Assembly (NCBI RefSeq): GCF_036014115.1
Contig: NZ_CP107913.1
Span: 4,697,001-4,761,000, forward strand
Direction: 5' to 3'
Source of the DNA: Streptomyces sp. NBC_00448
GTDB taxonomy: Bacteria; Actinomycetota; Actinomycetes; Streptomycetales; Streptomycetaceae
DNA length: 64,000 nt
Positions 48,387-55,874 of the stretch are shown here, piece by piece. How positions within the stretch are numbered: the stretch's first letter is position 1; each line of letters begins with the position of its first letter. The notes under the pieces are model-generated. The model had not been told where the DNA came from. It ran no database searches and worked only from the letters and a program-made list of their open reading frames with translations. The position numbers were made by a program, and so were the translations under genes.

Positions 48387-49160
48387 GTGAACGTGAAATC
48401 CGTCCTGACCTCCTCCGCGGTCCTCCTCGTCAGCGCCCTCGGCCTCGCCGCCTGCCAGTCCGGTTCCACCTCCGCGAGTGACGCGACTCCCTCGCAGCAG
48501 GCGAGTGCCGCTTCCGTCGCCTCGGGTGGCAAGGAGTCGGCCTCCGCGCCCGCCGCCTCCCCCTCGGGCCGGTCGACGTCCGGCGGCTCCTCCTCCGGCG
48601 GCTCGGGCGGCTCGAAGAGCTCGACCGGCTCCGGCAACTCCGGCGGCACCGGCGGCAGCACCTCGGGCGGCGGCTCGGCCACCAGCGACAGCTACGCCTA
48701 CGCGCACCCCTGCACGGCGGGCCAGGTGCGGGTGACCGTGACCCGCCGCGACTCGGCGCCCACCCAGCGGGTGATCGAGGTCCGCAACACCGGCACCCGC
48801 TCCTGCGGCCTGAGCTACTTCCCGCTGGTCTCTCTGGACGACTCGCACGCCGCGGACGGCAGCCGGGCCGTCAAGCCGCTCGTCCCGGGCGGCCTCGGCG
48901 GCGCACCGGCCTTCCCGATATACGCCGGGCGGACCGCCTACGCGGTCGTCGACCTCGACCCCAGCGGCGCGACCTCCGGGACCGTGGACGGCATCGACGA
49001 GCTGAACGTCCTGGCGAACGGCGACCACATGCCGAACGCCGACACCGTCAACTTCCGGCTCGGCTCGGGCTCGCCCGTGCTCAAGCCGAAGCTGGGCCTG
49101 TACGAGAACACCGTCGCGGACGCGGTCACGTCCATGCGGAGCGCGGACACCAGGCCCTGA
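48387..49160 (+). CDS. DUF4232 lipoprotein
   Basis: A 257-residue lipoprotein. MNVKSVLTSSAVLLVSALGL leads to lipobox GLAAC (Cys 23); then an 80-residue Ser/Gly/Ala linker with repeated SGGSGG units, then a DUF4232 domain (HPCTAGQVRVTVTRRDSAPT; EVRNTGTRSCGLSYFPLVSL) with the paired Cys residues. It ends LYENTVADAVTSMRSAD. GTG 48387 follows GAAGG. It is divergent from the membrane-tethered HTH gene, which may regulate it. Function unknown. Confidence 0.88.
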   Translation: MNVKSVLTSSAVLLVSALGLAACQSGSTSASDATPSQQASAASVASGGKESASAPAASPSGRSTSGGSSSGGSGGSKSSTGSGNSGGTGGSTSGGGSATSDSYAYAHPCTAGQVRVTVTRRDSAPTQRVIEVRNTGTRSCGLSYFPLVSLDDSHAADGSRAVKPLVPGGLGGAPAFPIYAGRTAYAVVDLDPSGATSGTVDGIDELNVLANGDHMPNADTVNFRLGSGSPVLKPKLGLYENTVADAVTSMRSADTRP

Positions 49161-49204
49161 CGGCGCGACGCGCGGCGTGCCGCCCTCGCTCCGGCCGGCC
49201 GTGG

Positions 49205-49235
49205 TTGACCCTCGACCATGTCGAGGGTCGACAGT
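49205..49235 (+). promoter_or_regulatory. MerR-type operator/promoter with 19-bp spacer
   Basis: GACCCTCGAC-CAT-GTCGAGGGTC at 49207-49229 is a perfect 10-bp inverted repeat. It fills the space between TTGACC (-35, 49205-49210) and GACAGT (-10, 49230-49235), spaced 19 bases, the over-long spacing MerR-family activators correct by twisting DNA. The gene immediately downstream is a MerR-type regulator, so this is its own promoter. Confidence 0.9.
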
Positions 49236-49254
49236 TCCAGAAGTGGAGAGCGAG

Positions 49255-50352
49255 ATGCGCAGCATCGGCGAGATGGCCCGGGACAGCGGACTGAGCGTGA
49301 GCGCCCTGCGGTTCTACGACGGCGCGGGCGTGCTGCCCCCGGCCCGGGTGGACCCGGTCAGCGGCTACCGCTGGTACGACCCGGAGCAGCTCGACGAGGC
49401 GCGACTGCTGGCACGGCTGCGCCGGACCGGTATGCCGCTGGCGGACATCCGGCTGGTGCTGGCCGGCTGGTCCGGTGCGGACACCGACCTGGTGCGGGGG
49501 TTGCTCCGGGCGCAGGTGCGCCGGCTGGAGCGGGGCCTGGCCGAGGCCCGCGGCGAGCTGTCCACGGTCCGCGCGCTCCTCGACCGCAGGGAGAACCCCA
49601 TGGCTCCGCTCCGCACCACGGCCCTCCGCCTCACCGTCGCCGCACCCGCCCTGGCCGCCGCGCTGGACGCAGTCCGCTTCGCCGCCGGCACCGACCCCGA
49701 CCTTCCCGTGCTCGGCGGCGTGCTGGTCGACGTCGAGGACGGGGCGCTGCACACCGTGGCCACCGACCGCTACCGGCTGGCCGTCGCGCGGGCCGTCGTC
49801 ACCGCTCAGGACGGGCCGCCCGCCCGGTTCGTGGTGCCCTCCCCGCTCGCCGACGCGATGCGCGCGCTGCTGCCCGCCGCGGGAGAGGTCGAACTCACCC
49901 TGGACGGCGACGAGGTGGCCCTGGAAGCCGGGGGCCGCCAGGCGGCCGGCGAGTGTCTCGGCCACGGCTTCCCCGACTACCGCCGACTGGTCCGGCTGCC
50001 GGCGGGCACCCGCGTCCCCCTCGACGCCCCGGCCTTCCGCCGGGCGGTGGAAACCGGCCCGGTGCGCGCCGGCGAGGCGCCGGCGGGCGAGCGAGGGGGA
50101 CAGGGCGCGGGGGCGGAGCTGAGCCTCCTCAAGGTGACCGGGGACGGCTCCGCGGTGACCGTCTGCGCGGACGGCGACGACGATCCGGGCCGGGTCGCCG
50201 TCAACCGCCGATACCTGCTGGACGCCCTGGAAGCGGCGGCCGGCGACCGGCTGGTGCTGGAGTTCGGCGCCCCCACGGCGCCCCTGGCGATCCGGCGGGC
50301 CGACACCGACGACACCTTCTCGGTGCTGATGCCCGTCCGCCTGGAGAACTGA
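49255..50352 (+). CDS. MerR-family regulator fused to a DNA polymerase III beta-clamp-like domain
   Basis: A 365-residue fusion. Residues 1-70 are a MerR winged HTH (SIGEMARDSGLSVSALRFYD; GAGVLPPARVDPVSGYRWYD; LLARLRRTGMPLADIRLVLA), followed by the dimerisation helix to about residue 115. From residue 120 the sequence is a sliding-clamp-like domain: LRLTVAAPALAAALDAVRFA, HTVATDRYRLAVARAVV, GFPDYRRLVRLPAGTRVPLD, VAVNRRYLLDALEAAAGDRL and the clamp-like end TFSVLMPVRLEN. The clamp part is two domains long rather than the three of DnaN. Start: ATG 49255 after GGAGAGCG. A MerR operator sits directly upstream. The clamp-like part is probably a ligand-sensing module. Confidence 0.9.
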   Translation: MRSIGEMARDSGLSVSALRFYDGAGVLPPARVDPVSGYRWYDPEQLDEARLLARLRRTGMPLADIRLVLAGWSGADTDLVRGLLRAQVRRLERGLAEARGELSTVRALLDRRENPMAPLRTTALRLTVAAPALAAALDAVRFAAGTDPDLPVLGGVLVDVEDGALHTVATDRYRLAVARAVVTAQDGPPARFVVPSPLADAMRALLPAAGEVELTLDGDEVALEAGGRQAAGECLGHGFPDYRRLVRLPAGTRVPLDAPAFRRAVETGPVRAGEAPAGERGGQGAGAELSLLKVTGDGSAVTVCADGDDDPGRVAVNRRYLLDALEAAAGDRLVLEFGAPTAPLAIRRADTDDTFSVLMPVRLEN

Positions 50353-50387
50353 GCGTACGGCTCCGCCTGGAGAACTGAGCGTACGGC
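50336..50387 (+). repeat. 26-bp tandem duplication across a stop codon
   Basis: TCCGCCTGGAGAACTGAGCG followed by TACGGC occurs twice back to back (50336-50361, 50362-50387). The first copy carries the last codons and TGA stop of the MerR/beta-clamp gene. Confidence 0.97.
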
Positions 50388-50416
50388 CGGGCCGCTGCGT
50401 ACAGCCGCGCGTCCGG

Positions 50417-50827
50417 CTACGTGCAGTCCGGGCAGAGCCCGCGGTAGGTGACCTCGGCGGCGGAGACGGTGAAGCCGAAGCGCTCCTCGACCGGGAGCGC
50501 GGCGAGCGGGTCGCCGGTGGGGTGGACGTCGCGCACGGTGCCGCAGCCGGCGCACACCAGGTGCTGGTGCGGGTGGTGCGCGTTCGGGTCGTACCGCTTG
50601 GCGCGGCCGTCGGTGGCGACCTCGATCACCTCACCGAGGGAGACCAGCTCGCCGAGCGTGTTGTAGACCGTCGCCCGCGAGATCTCGGGCAGGCGGGCGA
50701 TGGCTCGGGCGTGCACCTCGTCGGCGGTGAGGTGCACGTGGTCGCCGTCGAGGACCTGCGCGACGACACGCCGCTGGGAGGTCATCCGCCAGCCGCGGGC
50801 CCGCAGTCGCTCCACCAGGTCGCTCAT
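50417..50827 (-). CDS. Fur-family metalloregulator (PerR/FurA-like)
   Basis: A 136-residue Fur-family repressor. The winged helix is RGWRMTSQRRVVAQVLDGDH ... EISRATVYNTLGELVSLGEV; the metal-binding part has HHPHQHLVCAGCGTVRDV and a final CPDC. The two CxxC pairs form the structural zinc site and the His-rich HHPHQH the regulatory site. Divergent from katG, so by analogy with FurA/CatR-type regulators of actinomycetes it is a peroxide-sensing repressor of katG and itself. It lies 346 bases from the katG start, enough for two promoters. Confidence 0.92.
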   Translation of the reverse strand: MSDLVERLRARGWRMTSQRRVVAQVLDGDHVHLTADEVHARAIARLPEISRATVYNTLGELVSLGEVIEVATDGRAKRYDPNAHHPHQHLVCAGCGTVRDVHPTGDPLAALPVEERFGFTVSAAEVTYRGLCPDCT

Positions 50828-51172
50828 GTCGGTTCACCTATTCGGGATCGCGGAATGACCGCAGTTTACCAGTGAGCGTCCGGAATTTGACCGGATATGC
50901 CCTTGGGCCCCTTCTTGACTTGGACTGCGTCCATCGTAGGATCGGTTCCGGCGACAGCCAAGGGCCAGGAAGCGCCCTGTACGGCAGGAGACGCCGCCAC
51001 GGCAGGAGCATGAGCAGGAGCAGGAGACACAGACGTCGAGCCGCTCACCCGCGGTTTCCGGGCCGTTCCGGCTCCGCCGGGCGCTCCGCAGCTCCCCTGT
51101 CCCGCCTCCCCCGGCTCCTCCACCGCCCGCAGTGCCTGAGCACCGTGATCCGCCAGGTCCGGAAGGATTTCC
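50828..51172. promoter_or_regulatory. Divergent fur/katG control region
   Basis: TTGACT (50915-50920) and TAGGAT (50937-50942), 16 bases apart, form a good plus-strand promoter for katG, leaving a leader of about 225 bases. The spacer contains the palindrome TGGAC-TGC-GTCCA (50921-50933), a candidate Fur-type operator. The katG leader has an AGGAGCA/AGCAGGA-rich stretch at about 51003-51028. Confidence 0.65.
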
Positions 51173-53410
51173 ATGTCTGACAACACCCACAACAACGACG
51201 CGATCGTCGTGGACGCCAAGACGGAGGGCGCGGGAGGCTGCCCGGTCGCGCACGACCGCGCCCCGCACCCGACCCAGGGCGGCGGGAACCGCGGCTGGTG
51301 GCCGGACCGGCTCAACCTGAAGATCCTCGCCAAGAACCCCGCCGTGGCCAACCCGCTCGGCGAGGACTTCGACTACGCCGCGGCGTTCGGCACCCTCGAC
51401 CTCGCGGCCGTCAAGCAGGACGTCGCCGAGGTGCTCACCACTTCGCAGGACTGGTGGCCGGCCGACTTCGGCAACTACGGCCCGTTCATGATCCGGATGG
51501 CCTGGCACAGCGCGGGCACGTACCGGATCAGCGACGGCCGCGGCGGTGCCGGCGCCGGGCAGCAGCGCTTCGCCCCGCTCAACAGCTGGCCGGACAACGG
51601 GAACCTGGACAAGGCCCGCCGCCTGCTGTGGCCGGTGAAGAAGAAGTACGGCCAGAGCCTGTCCTGGGCCGACCTGCTGATCCTCGCCGGCAACGTGGCG
51701 CTGGAGTCGATGGGCCTGGAGACCTTCGGGTTCGCCGGCGGCCGCGAGGACGTCTGGGAGCCGGAGGAGGACGTCTACTGGGGCCCGGAGACCACCTGGC
51801 TCGACGACCGGCGCTACACCGGCGACCGCGAGCTGGAGAACCCGCTCGGCGCCGTCCAGATGGGCCTGATCTACGTCAACCCCGAGGGCCCCAACGGCAA
51901 CCCGGACCCGATCGCCGCGGCCCGCGACATCCGTGAGACGTTCCGCCGGATGGCGATGAACGACGAGGAGACCGTGGCGCTGATCGCGGGCGGCCACACC
52001 TTCGGCAAGACCCACGGCGCCGGCCCGGCCGACGCCGTCGGCGACGACCCCGAGGCCGCGCCGATCGAGGCGCAGGGCCTGGGCTGGAAGAACAGCTACG
52101 GCACCGGGAAGGGCGCCGACGCCATCACCTCCGGCCTGGAGGTGACCTGGACCAGCACGCCCACCCGGTGGAGCAACGGCTTCTTCGACAACCTCTTCGG
52201 CTACGAGTGGGAGCTCACCAAGAGCCCGGCCGGCGCCAACCAGTGGAAGCCGAAGGACGGCGCCGGCGAGGGCACCGTCCCGCACGCCCACGACGCCTCG
52301 AAGAAGATCGCGCCGTCGATGCTCACCACCGACCTGGCGCTGCGCTTCGACCCGGTCTACGAGCCGATCTCCCGCCGCTTCCACGAGAACCCGGCGGAGT
52401 TCGCGGACGCGTTCGCCCGTGCCTGGTACAAGCTGACCCACCGCGACATGGGCCCGAAGTCGCTGCTGCTCGGCCCGGAAGTGCCCGCGGAGACCCTGCT
52501 GTGGCAGGACCCGCTGCCCACGGCGGACTACGAGGCGATCGACGCCGCGGACGTCACCGCGCTCAAGGCGAAGATCCTCGGCACCGGCCTGACCGTCCCG
52601 CAACTGGTCTCCGCCGCCTGGGCGTCGGCCTCGACCTACCGGGGCAGCGACAAGCGCGGCGGCGCCAACGGCGCCCGGGTCCGCCTGGAGCCGCAGCGCG
52701 GCTGGGAGGTCAACAACCCGGACGAGCTGGCCACGGTGCTGCGCGCCCTGGAAGGCGTCCAGCAGGAGTTCAACGCCTCCTCCGGTGCGAAGAAGGTGTC
52801 GCTGGCCGACCTGATCGTGCTCGGCGGCGCCGCGGCGGTCGAGAAGGCCGCCAAGGACGGCGGGCACGCGATCGAGGTGCCCTTCACCGCCGGCCGGGTC
52901 GACGCGACCGACGAGCACACCGACGCGGAGTCGTTCGCCGCGCTGGAGCCGGGCGCCGACGGCTTCCGCAACTACGTCGGCAAGGGCAACCGGCTGGGTG
53001 CCGAGTACCTGCTGCTCGACCGGGCCAACCTGCTCACGCTCACCGCTCCGGAGACCACCGTCCTGGTCGGCGGCCTGCGCGTGCTGGGCGCCAACCACGA
53101 CGGTTCGAAGCTCGGTGTGCTCACCGACGCCCCGGGCACCCTGACGAACGACTTCTTCGTCAACCTGCTCGACCTGGGCACCACGTGGACGCCGGCCTCC
53201 GAGGACTCGACCACCTTCGAGGCCCACGACGACGCCACCGGCGCGGTCAAGTGGACCGGCACCCGTGCCGACCTCGTGTTCGGCTCGAACTCCGAGCTGC
53301 GCGCGCTGGCCGAGGTGTACGCGAGCGACGACGCGAAGCAGAAGTTCGTCACGGACTTCGTCGCGGCGTGGACCAAGGTGATGGACCTCGACCGGTTCGA
53401 CCTCGCCTGA
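51173..53410 (+). CDS. katG: Catalase-peroxidase KatG
   Basis: A 745-residue bifunctional catalase-peroxidase. Distal residues R108, W111 and H112 are in MIRMAWHSAGTYRISDGRGG; proximal H275 is in VALIAGGHTFGKTHGAG. Trp111, Tyr234 (MGLIYVNPEGP) and Met260 (RRMAMNDEE) fit the Met-Tyr-Trp adduct needed for catalase activity. The C-terminal second peroxidase-like domain (from about residue 440) is complete. ATG 51173 follows GGAAGG. It removes hydrogen peroxide in the cytoplasm and is expected to be derepressed by peroxide through the divergent Fur-family regulator. A perfect palindrome terminator follows. Confidence 0.98.
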   Translation: MSDNTHNNDAIVVDAKTEGAGGCPVAHDRAPHPTQGGGNRGWWPDRLNLKILAKNPAVANPLGEDFDYAAAFGTLDLAAVKQDVAEVLTTSQDWWPADFGNYGPFMIRMAWHSAGTYRISDGRGGAGAGQQRFAPLNSWPDNGNLDKARRLLWPVKKKYGQSLSWADLLILAGNVALESMGLETFGFAGGREDVWEPEEDVYWGPETTWLDDRRYTGDRELENPLGAVQMGLIYVNPEGPNGNPDPIAAARDIRETFRRMAMNDEETVALIAGGHTFGKTHGAGPADAVGDDPEAAPIEAQGLGWKNSYGTGKGADAITSGLEVTWTSTPTRWSNGFFDNLFGYEWELTKSPAGANQWKPKDGAGEGTVPHAHDASKKIAPSMLTTDLALRFDPVYEPISRRFHENPAEFADAFARAWYKLTHRDMGPKSLLLGPEVPAETLLWQDPLPTADYEAIDAADVTALKAKILGTGLTVPQLVSAAWASASTYRGSDKRGGANGARVRLEPQRGWEVNNPDELATVLRALEGVQQEFNASSGAKKVSLADLIVLGGAAAVEKAAKDGGHAIEVPFTAGRVDATDEHTDAESFAALEPGADGFRNYVGKGNRLGAEYLLLDRANLLTLTAPETTVLVGGLRVLGANHDGSKLGVLTDAPGTLTNDFFVNLLDLGTTWTPASEDSTTFEAHDDATGAVKWTGTRADLVFGSNSELRALAEVYASDDAKQKFVTDFVAAWTKVMDLDRFDLA

Positions 53411-53433
53411 GCGACCGCTCCGCACTGCCGAAC

Positions 53434-53478
53434 GCGCGGACCGCGCCCGGGCCATGGCCCGGGCGCGGTCCGCGCCGT
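53434..53478. terminator. Perfect 42-bp palindrome, bidirectional terminator
   Basis: GCGCGGACCGCGCCCGGGCC (53434-53453) and its exact complement (53456-53475) are separated by AT only and followed by CGTTT. It sits between katG and the convergent ArsR gene and would end both transcripts. Confidence 0.9.
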
Positions 53479-53521
53479 TTCGGCGCCCGGCGCTCAGGGG
53501 CCACGACTCAGGGGCCAGGAC

Positions 53522-54448
53522 TCAGGGGGCCAGGAGGGATTCGGCCGTCGCGGTGCGGGCGTACAGGACGCTGCGGCCGGTGCGGTGGGCGGTGGTGAGG
53601 CCCGCGTCGCGCAGCGCGGTGAGGTGCTGGGAGACGGCGGGGGCCGACAGGCCGGTACGGGCGGCGAGTTCGGTGGTGGAGGCGGGGGAGTCGAGTTCGG
53701 CGAGCAGCAGCGCCTTCGACCGGCCGAGTACGGCGGCGAGCGCGTCGCCCCGGACCACCGGGCGGGATGCCCACAGGGTGCCGACGCCCCTTGCCGGGTA
53801 AGCCAGTTGGGGCGGGTCCGGGGGCCGCACGAGGGTGAGGGGGCCCGGACCGGTGAAGGCGGAGGGGATCAGCAGCAGCCCCGCGCCCGCGGTGTTCCGG
53901 GCGAGGGCCCGCCGGCGGCGGCCGAGCCGTAGCGCGCTGTCGTTCCAACTCACCGAGGGGTGAAGGTCGTTGAGCAGCGCGGCCGCGCCGTGCTCGGCGA
54001 CCTGGCGGGCGCGGTGGAAGATGTCGGCGTCGAGCACCGCGCGGACCCGGGCCCAGTAGGGAGCCAGCGCCACCTCCCAGTAGGCGGTGATCTCCTCGGC
54101 AAGCGCTGGGAGTTGGGCGCGCGGTTCGGCGTGCAGGGCGCGGGCGCGCGGGCCGAGACCGCCAGGCGCCTCGCGGAGCCGGTCGAGGTCGTGGCGGACC
54201 TGGGCGGCGGGGGCCGCGAGGACCCGGGCCAGTTCCGCAGCGAGGGTGGGGGCGGGGCCGGCGGGCGCGGGGTTGAGGAAGTCCGGAACGTAGTCGTCCG
54301 GCGCCTCGGGCGGGATGAGTTCGGCCAGCCGGCCGCGGTCCAGTCCGGCGGCGGCCATCCGCGGCCGCACCTGGTCGATCCACGGCTGGTGCACGGCGTG
54401 CGCCGCGCGCGAGCGCAGCAGCCGGAAGCTGGTGCCGACCTCCCACAT
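53522..54448 (-). CDS. ArsR-family transcriptional regulator (C-terminal HTH)
   Basis: At least 308 residues. The winged HTH is at the C-terminus: VVRGDALAAVLGRSKALLLA; ELDSPASTTELAARTGLSAP; AVSQHLTALRDAGLTTAHRT, then GRSVLYARTATAE. The long helical N-terminus (RALHAEPRAQLPALAEEITA; YWEVALAPYWARVRAVLDAD) is usual in this Streptomyces group. ATG 54448 is the first standard start, but typical family sequence continues upstream in frame (LAFSTSDLAQTRFAVSP before MWEV). No ATG, GTG or TTG exists between there and a TAG; candidates are ATT at 54511 or CTG at 54523. It converges on katG and is divergent from the aldo/keto reductase gene, which it may regulate. Confidence 0.82.
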   Translation of the reverse strand: MWEVGTSFRLLRSRAAHAVHQPWIDQVRPRMAAAGLDRGRLAELIPPEAPDDYVPDFLNPAPAGPAPTLAAELARVLAAPAAQVRHDLDRLREAPGGLGPRARALHAEPRAQLPALAEEITAYWEVALAPYWARVRAVLDADIFHRARQVAEHGAAALLNDLHPSVSWNDSALRLGRRRRALARNTAGAGLLLIPSAFTGPGPLTLVRPPDPPQLAYPARGVGTLWASRPVVRGDALAAVLGRSKALLLAELDSPASTTELAARTGLSAPAVSQHLTALRDAGLTTAHRTGRSVLYARTATAESLLAP

Positions 54449-54580
54449 CGGCGAGACGGCGAACCGCGTCTGCGCCAGATCGCTGGTCGAGAACGCCAGT
54501 TCCGCGGGAATCGGGGCCTCCAGGATTTCGGTATTCCTTAATCGTTGGCACCGAGCCTAGTGCGCGGCGAGCATGCCGGC

Positions 54581-55726
54581 ATGACCTCGAAGAACACGGC
54601 CTCGGGCAGCGCGGAAGCGAATCCGGAACGTCCGGCAGGCCCGGCAGATCCGGCGCTTTCCGCGGCGCCGGCAGGGGAGCCCGGTCCGGCGGCGGGCGGG
54701 ACCGGGGAGCCGGCAGCCGCGGGACCCGCCACTTCCAGGACCGACAGGACCGACAGCACCGCCAGGACTTCCAGGACTGCCAGGACCGCCGGCACCGGCC
54801 GTACGACCGCCGCCGGCCCCGGGGACGCCCGCACCCGACCGGTCACCGCGGACGCGTCCGGCACCTGGGTGCTCGGCGACCTTCCCGTCCACCGGATCGG
54901 GTTCGGCGCGATGCGGCTGCCCCAGACCGGCGAGGCGTTCGCGGCCGGATCGGCGCCCCGCGACCGCGGCCAGGCGATCCGCGTGCTGCGCCGAGCGGTC
55001 GAGCTCGGCGTGAACCACATCGACACCGCCGCCTTCTACTTCTCGCCGCTGCGCTCGGCGAACGAGCTGATCAACGCCGCGCTCGCGCCCTACCCCGACG
55101 GCCTCGTCCTCACCACCAAGGTCGGTCCCGGCCGCGACCCGTCCGGCCGGTGGCAGCCGCACGCCGGGCCCGGGCAGTTGCGCGGCCAGGTCGAGGAGAA
55201 CCTGCGGCAACTCGGCCGCGACCACCTCGACGTGGTGAACCTGCGGATCGTCGGCACCGACTCGATCGCCGAACGCTTCGGCGCCTTGGCCGAGTTGCGC
55301 GCCGCGGGCCTCATCCGCCACCTCGGCGTCTCCAACGTCCACCCCGCGCAGCTCGCCGAGGCCCGGGCGATCGCACCGGTGGTCTGCGTGCAGAACGCGT
55401 ACGGCGTCGGCTCGGCACCCGAGCAGCGCGACTTCGTCCGGGCCTGCGGCGAGCAGGGGGTCGCCTACGTGCCGTTCTACGCGATCGCCGGCGCCGGCGG
55501 CCAGGCGGGCGCGGGTGGCACCGAGAGCGAGGACGTGCGCGCCGTCGCCCGCGCGCACGGCGCGACCCCCGCGCAGGTCCGGCTCGCCTGGACCCTTCAG
55601 CACGGCCCGCACGTCCTCGCCATCCCCGGCACCGGCGACCCCCGCCACCTCGCCGAGAACCTCGCCGCGAGCGCGCTGCGCCTCACCCCGGCGGAGGTGG
55701 CCCGCCTCGACGCGGTACGCCGGTGA
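54581..55726 (+). CDS. Aldo/keto reductase with low-complexity N-terminal extension
   Basis: A 381-residue protein. The first 95 residues are Ala/Pro/Gly/Thr-rich, with a degenerate repeat of SRTDRTDSTARTSRTART type. The AKR barrel follows: VHRIGFGAMRLPQTGEAF; NHIDTAAFYFSPLRSANELI (catalytic Asp and Tyr); DGLVLTTKVGPGRDPSGRW (Lys); RDHLDVVNLRIVG (the usual His position is Asn). GVSNVHPAQLAEARAI and AIPGTGDPRHLAENLAASAL bind NADPH. The missing catalytic His suggests altered activity. Start uncertain: ATG 54581 has a weak ribosome-binding site and the enzyme core begins near residue 96. Confidence 0.82.
   Translation: MTSKNTASGSAEANPERPAGPADPALSAAPAGEPGPAAGGTGEPAAAGPATSRTDRTDSTARTSRTARTAGTGRTTAAGPGDARTRPVTADASGTWVLGDLPVHRIGFGAMRLPQTGEAFAAGSAPRDRGQAIRVLRRAVELGVNHIDTAAFYFSPLRSANELINAALAPYPDGLVLTTKVGPGRDPSGRWQPHAGPGQLRGQVEENLRQLGRDHLDVVNLRIVGTDSIAERFGALAELRAAGLIRHLGVSNVHPAQLAEARAIAPVVCVQNAYGVGSAPEQRDFVRACGEQGVAYVPFYAIAGAGGQAGAGGTESEDVRAVARAHGATPAQVRLAWTLQHGPHVLAIPGTGDPRHLAENLAASALRLTPAEVARLDAVRR
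54755..54800 (+). repeat. Degenerate (CCAGGACcG/CCAGGACtT) minisatellite in the N-terminal extension
   Basis: Near-repeats of CAGGAC(C/T)(G/T)(A/C)C recur five to six times, encoding the Ser/Thr-Arg-Thr run of the aldo/keto reductase extension. Confidence 0.7.
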
Positions 55727-55874
55727 CGCGGTCGCGCCGACCGGCCGCCCCCGGCCGCGCACGGCATACCGGACGAATGGGGCGTGGCGGCGCGGATATC
55801 GGGGGTCGGGGTCTGCATGATGGCGGGGCGGGTGTCTGTCGTCGGTCGCGGGTTCCGAGTGAAGTGGGTGGAGC

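Noticed and set aside
50834..53455. 873-codon open frame on the minus strand
   Set aside because: It is a shadow of katG, whose plus-strand product is unmistakable.
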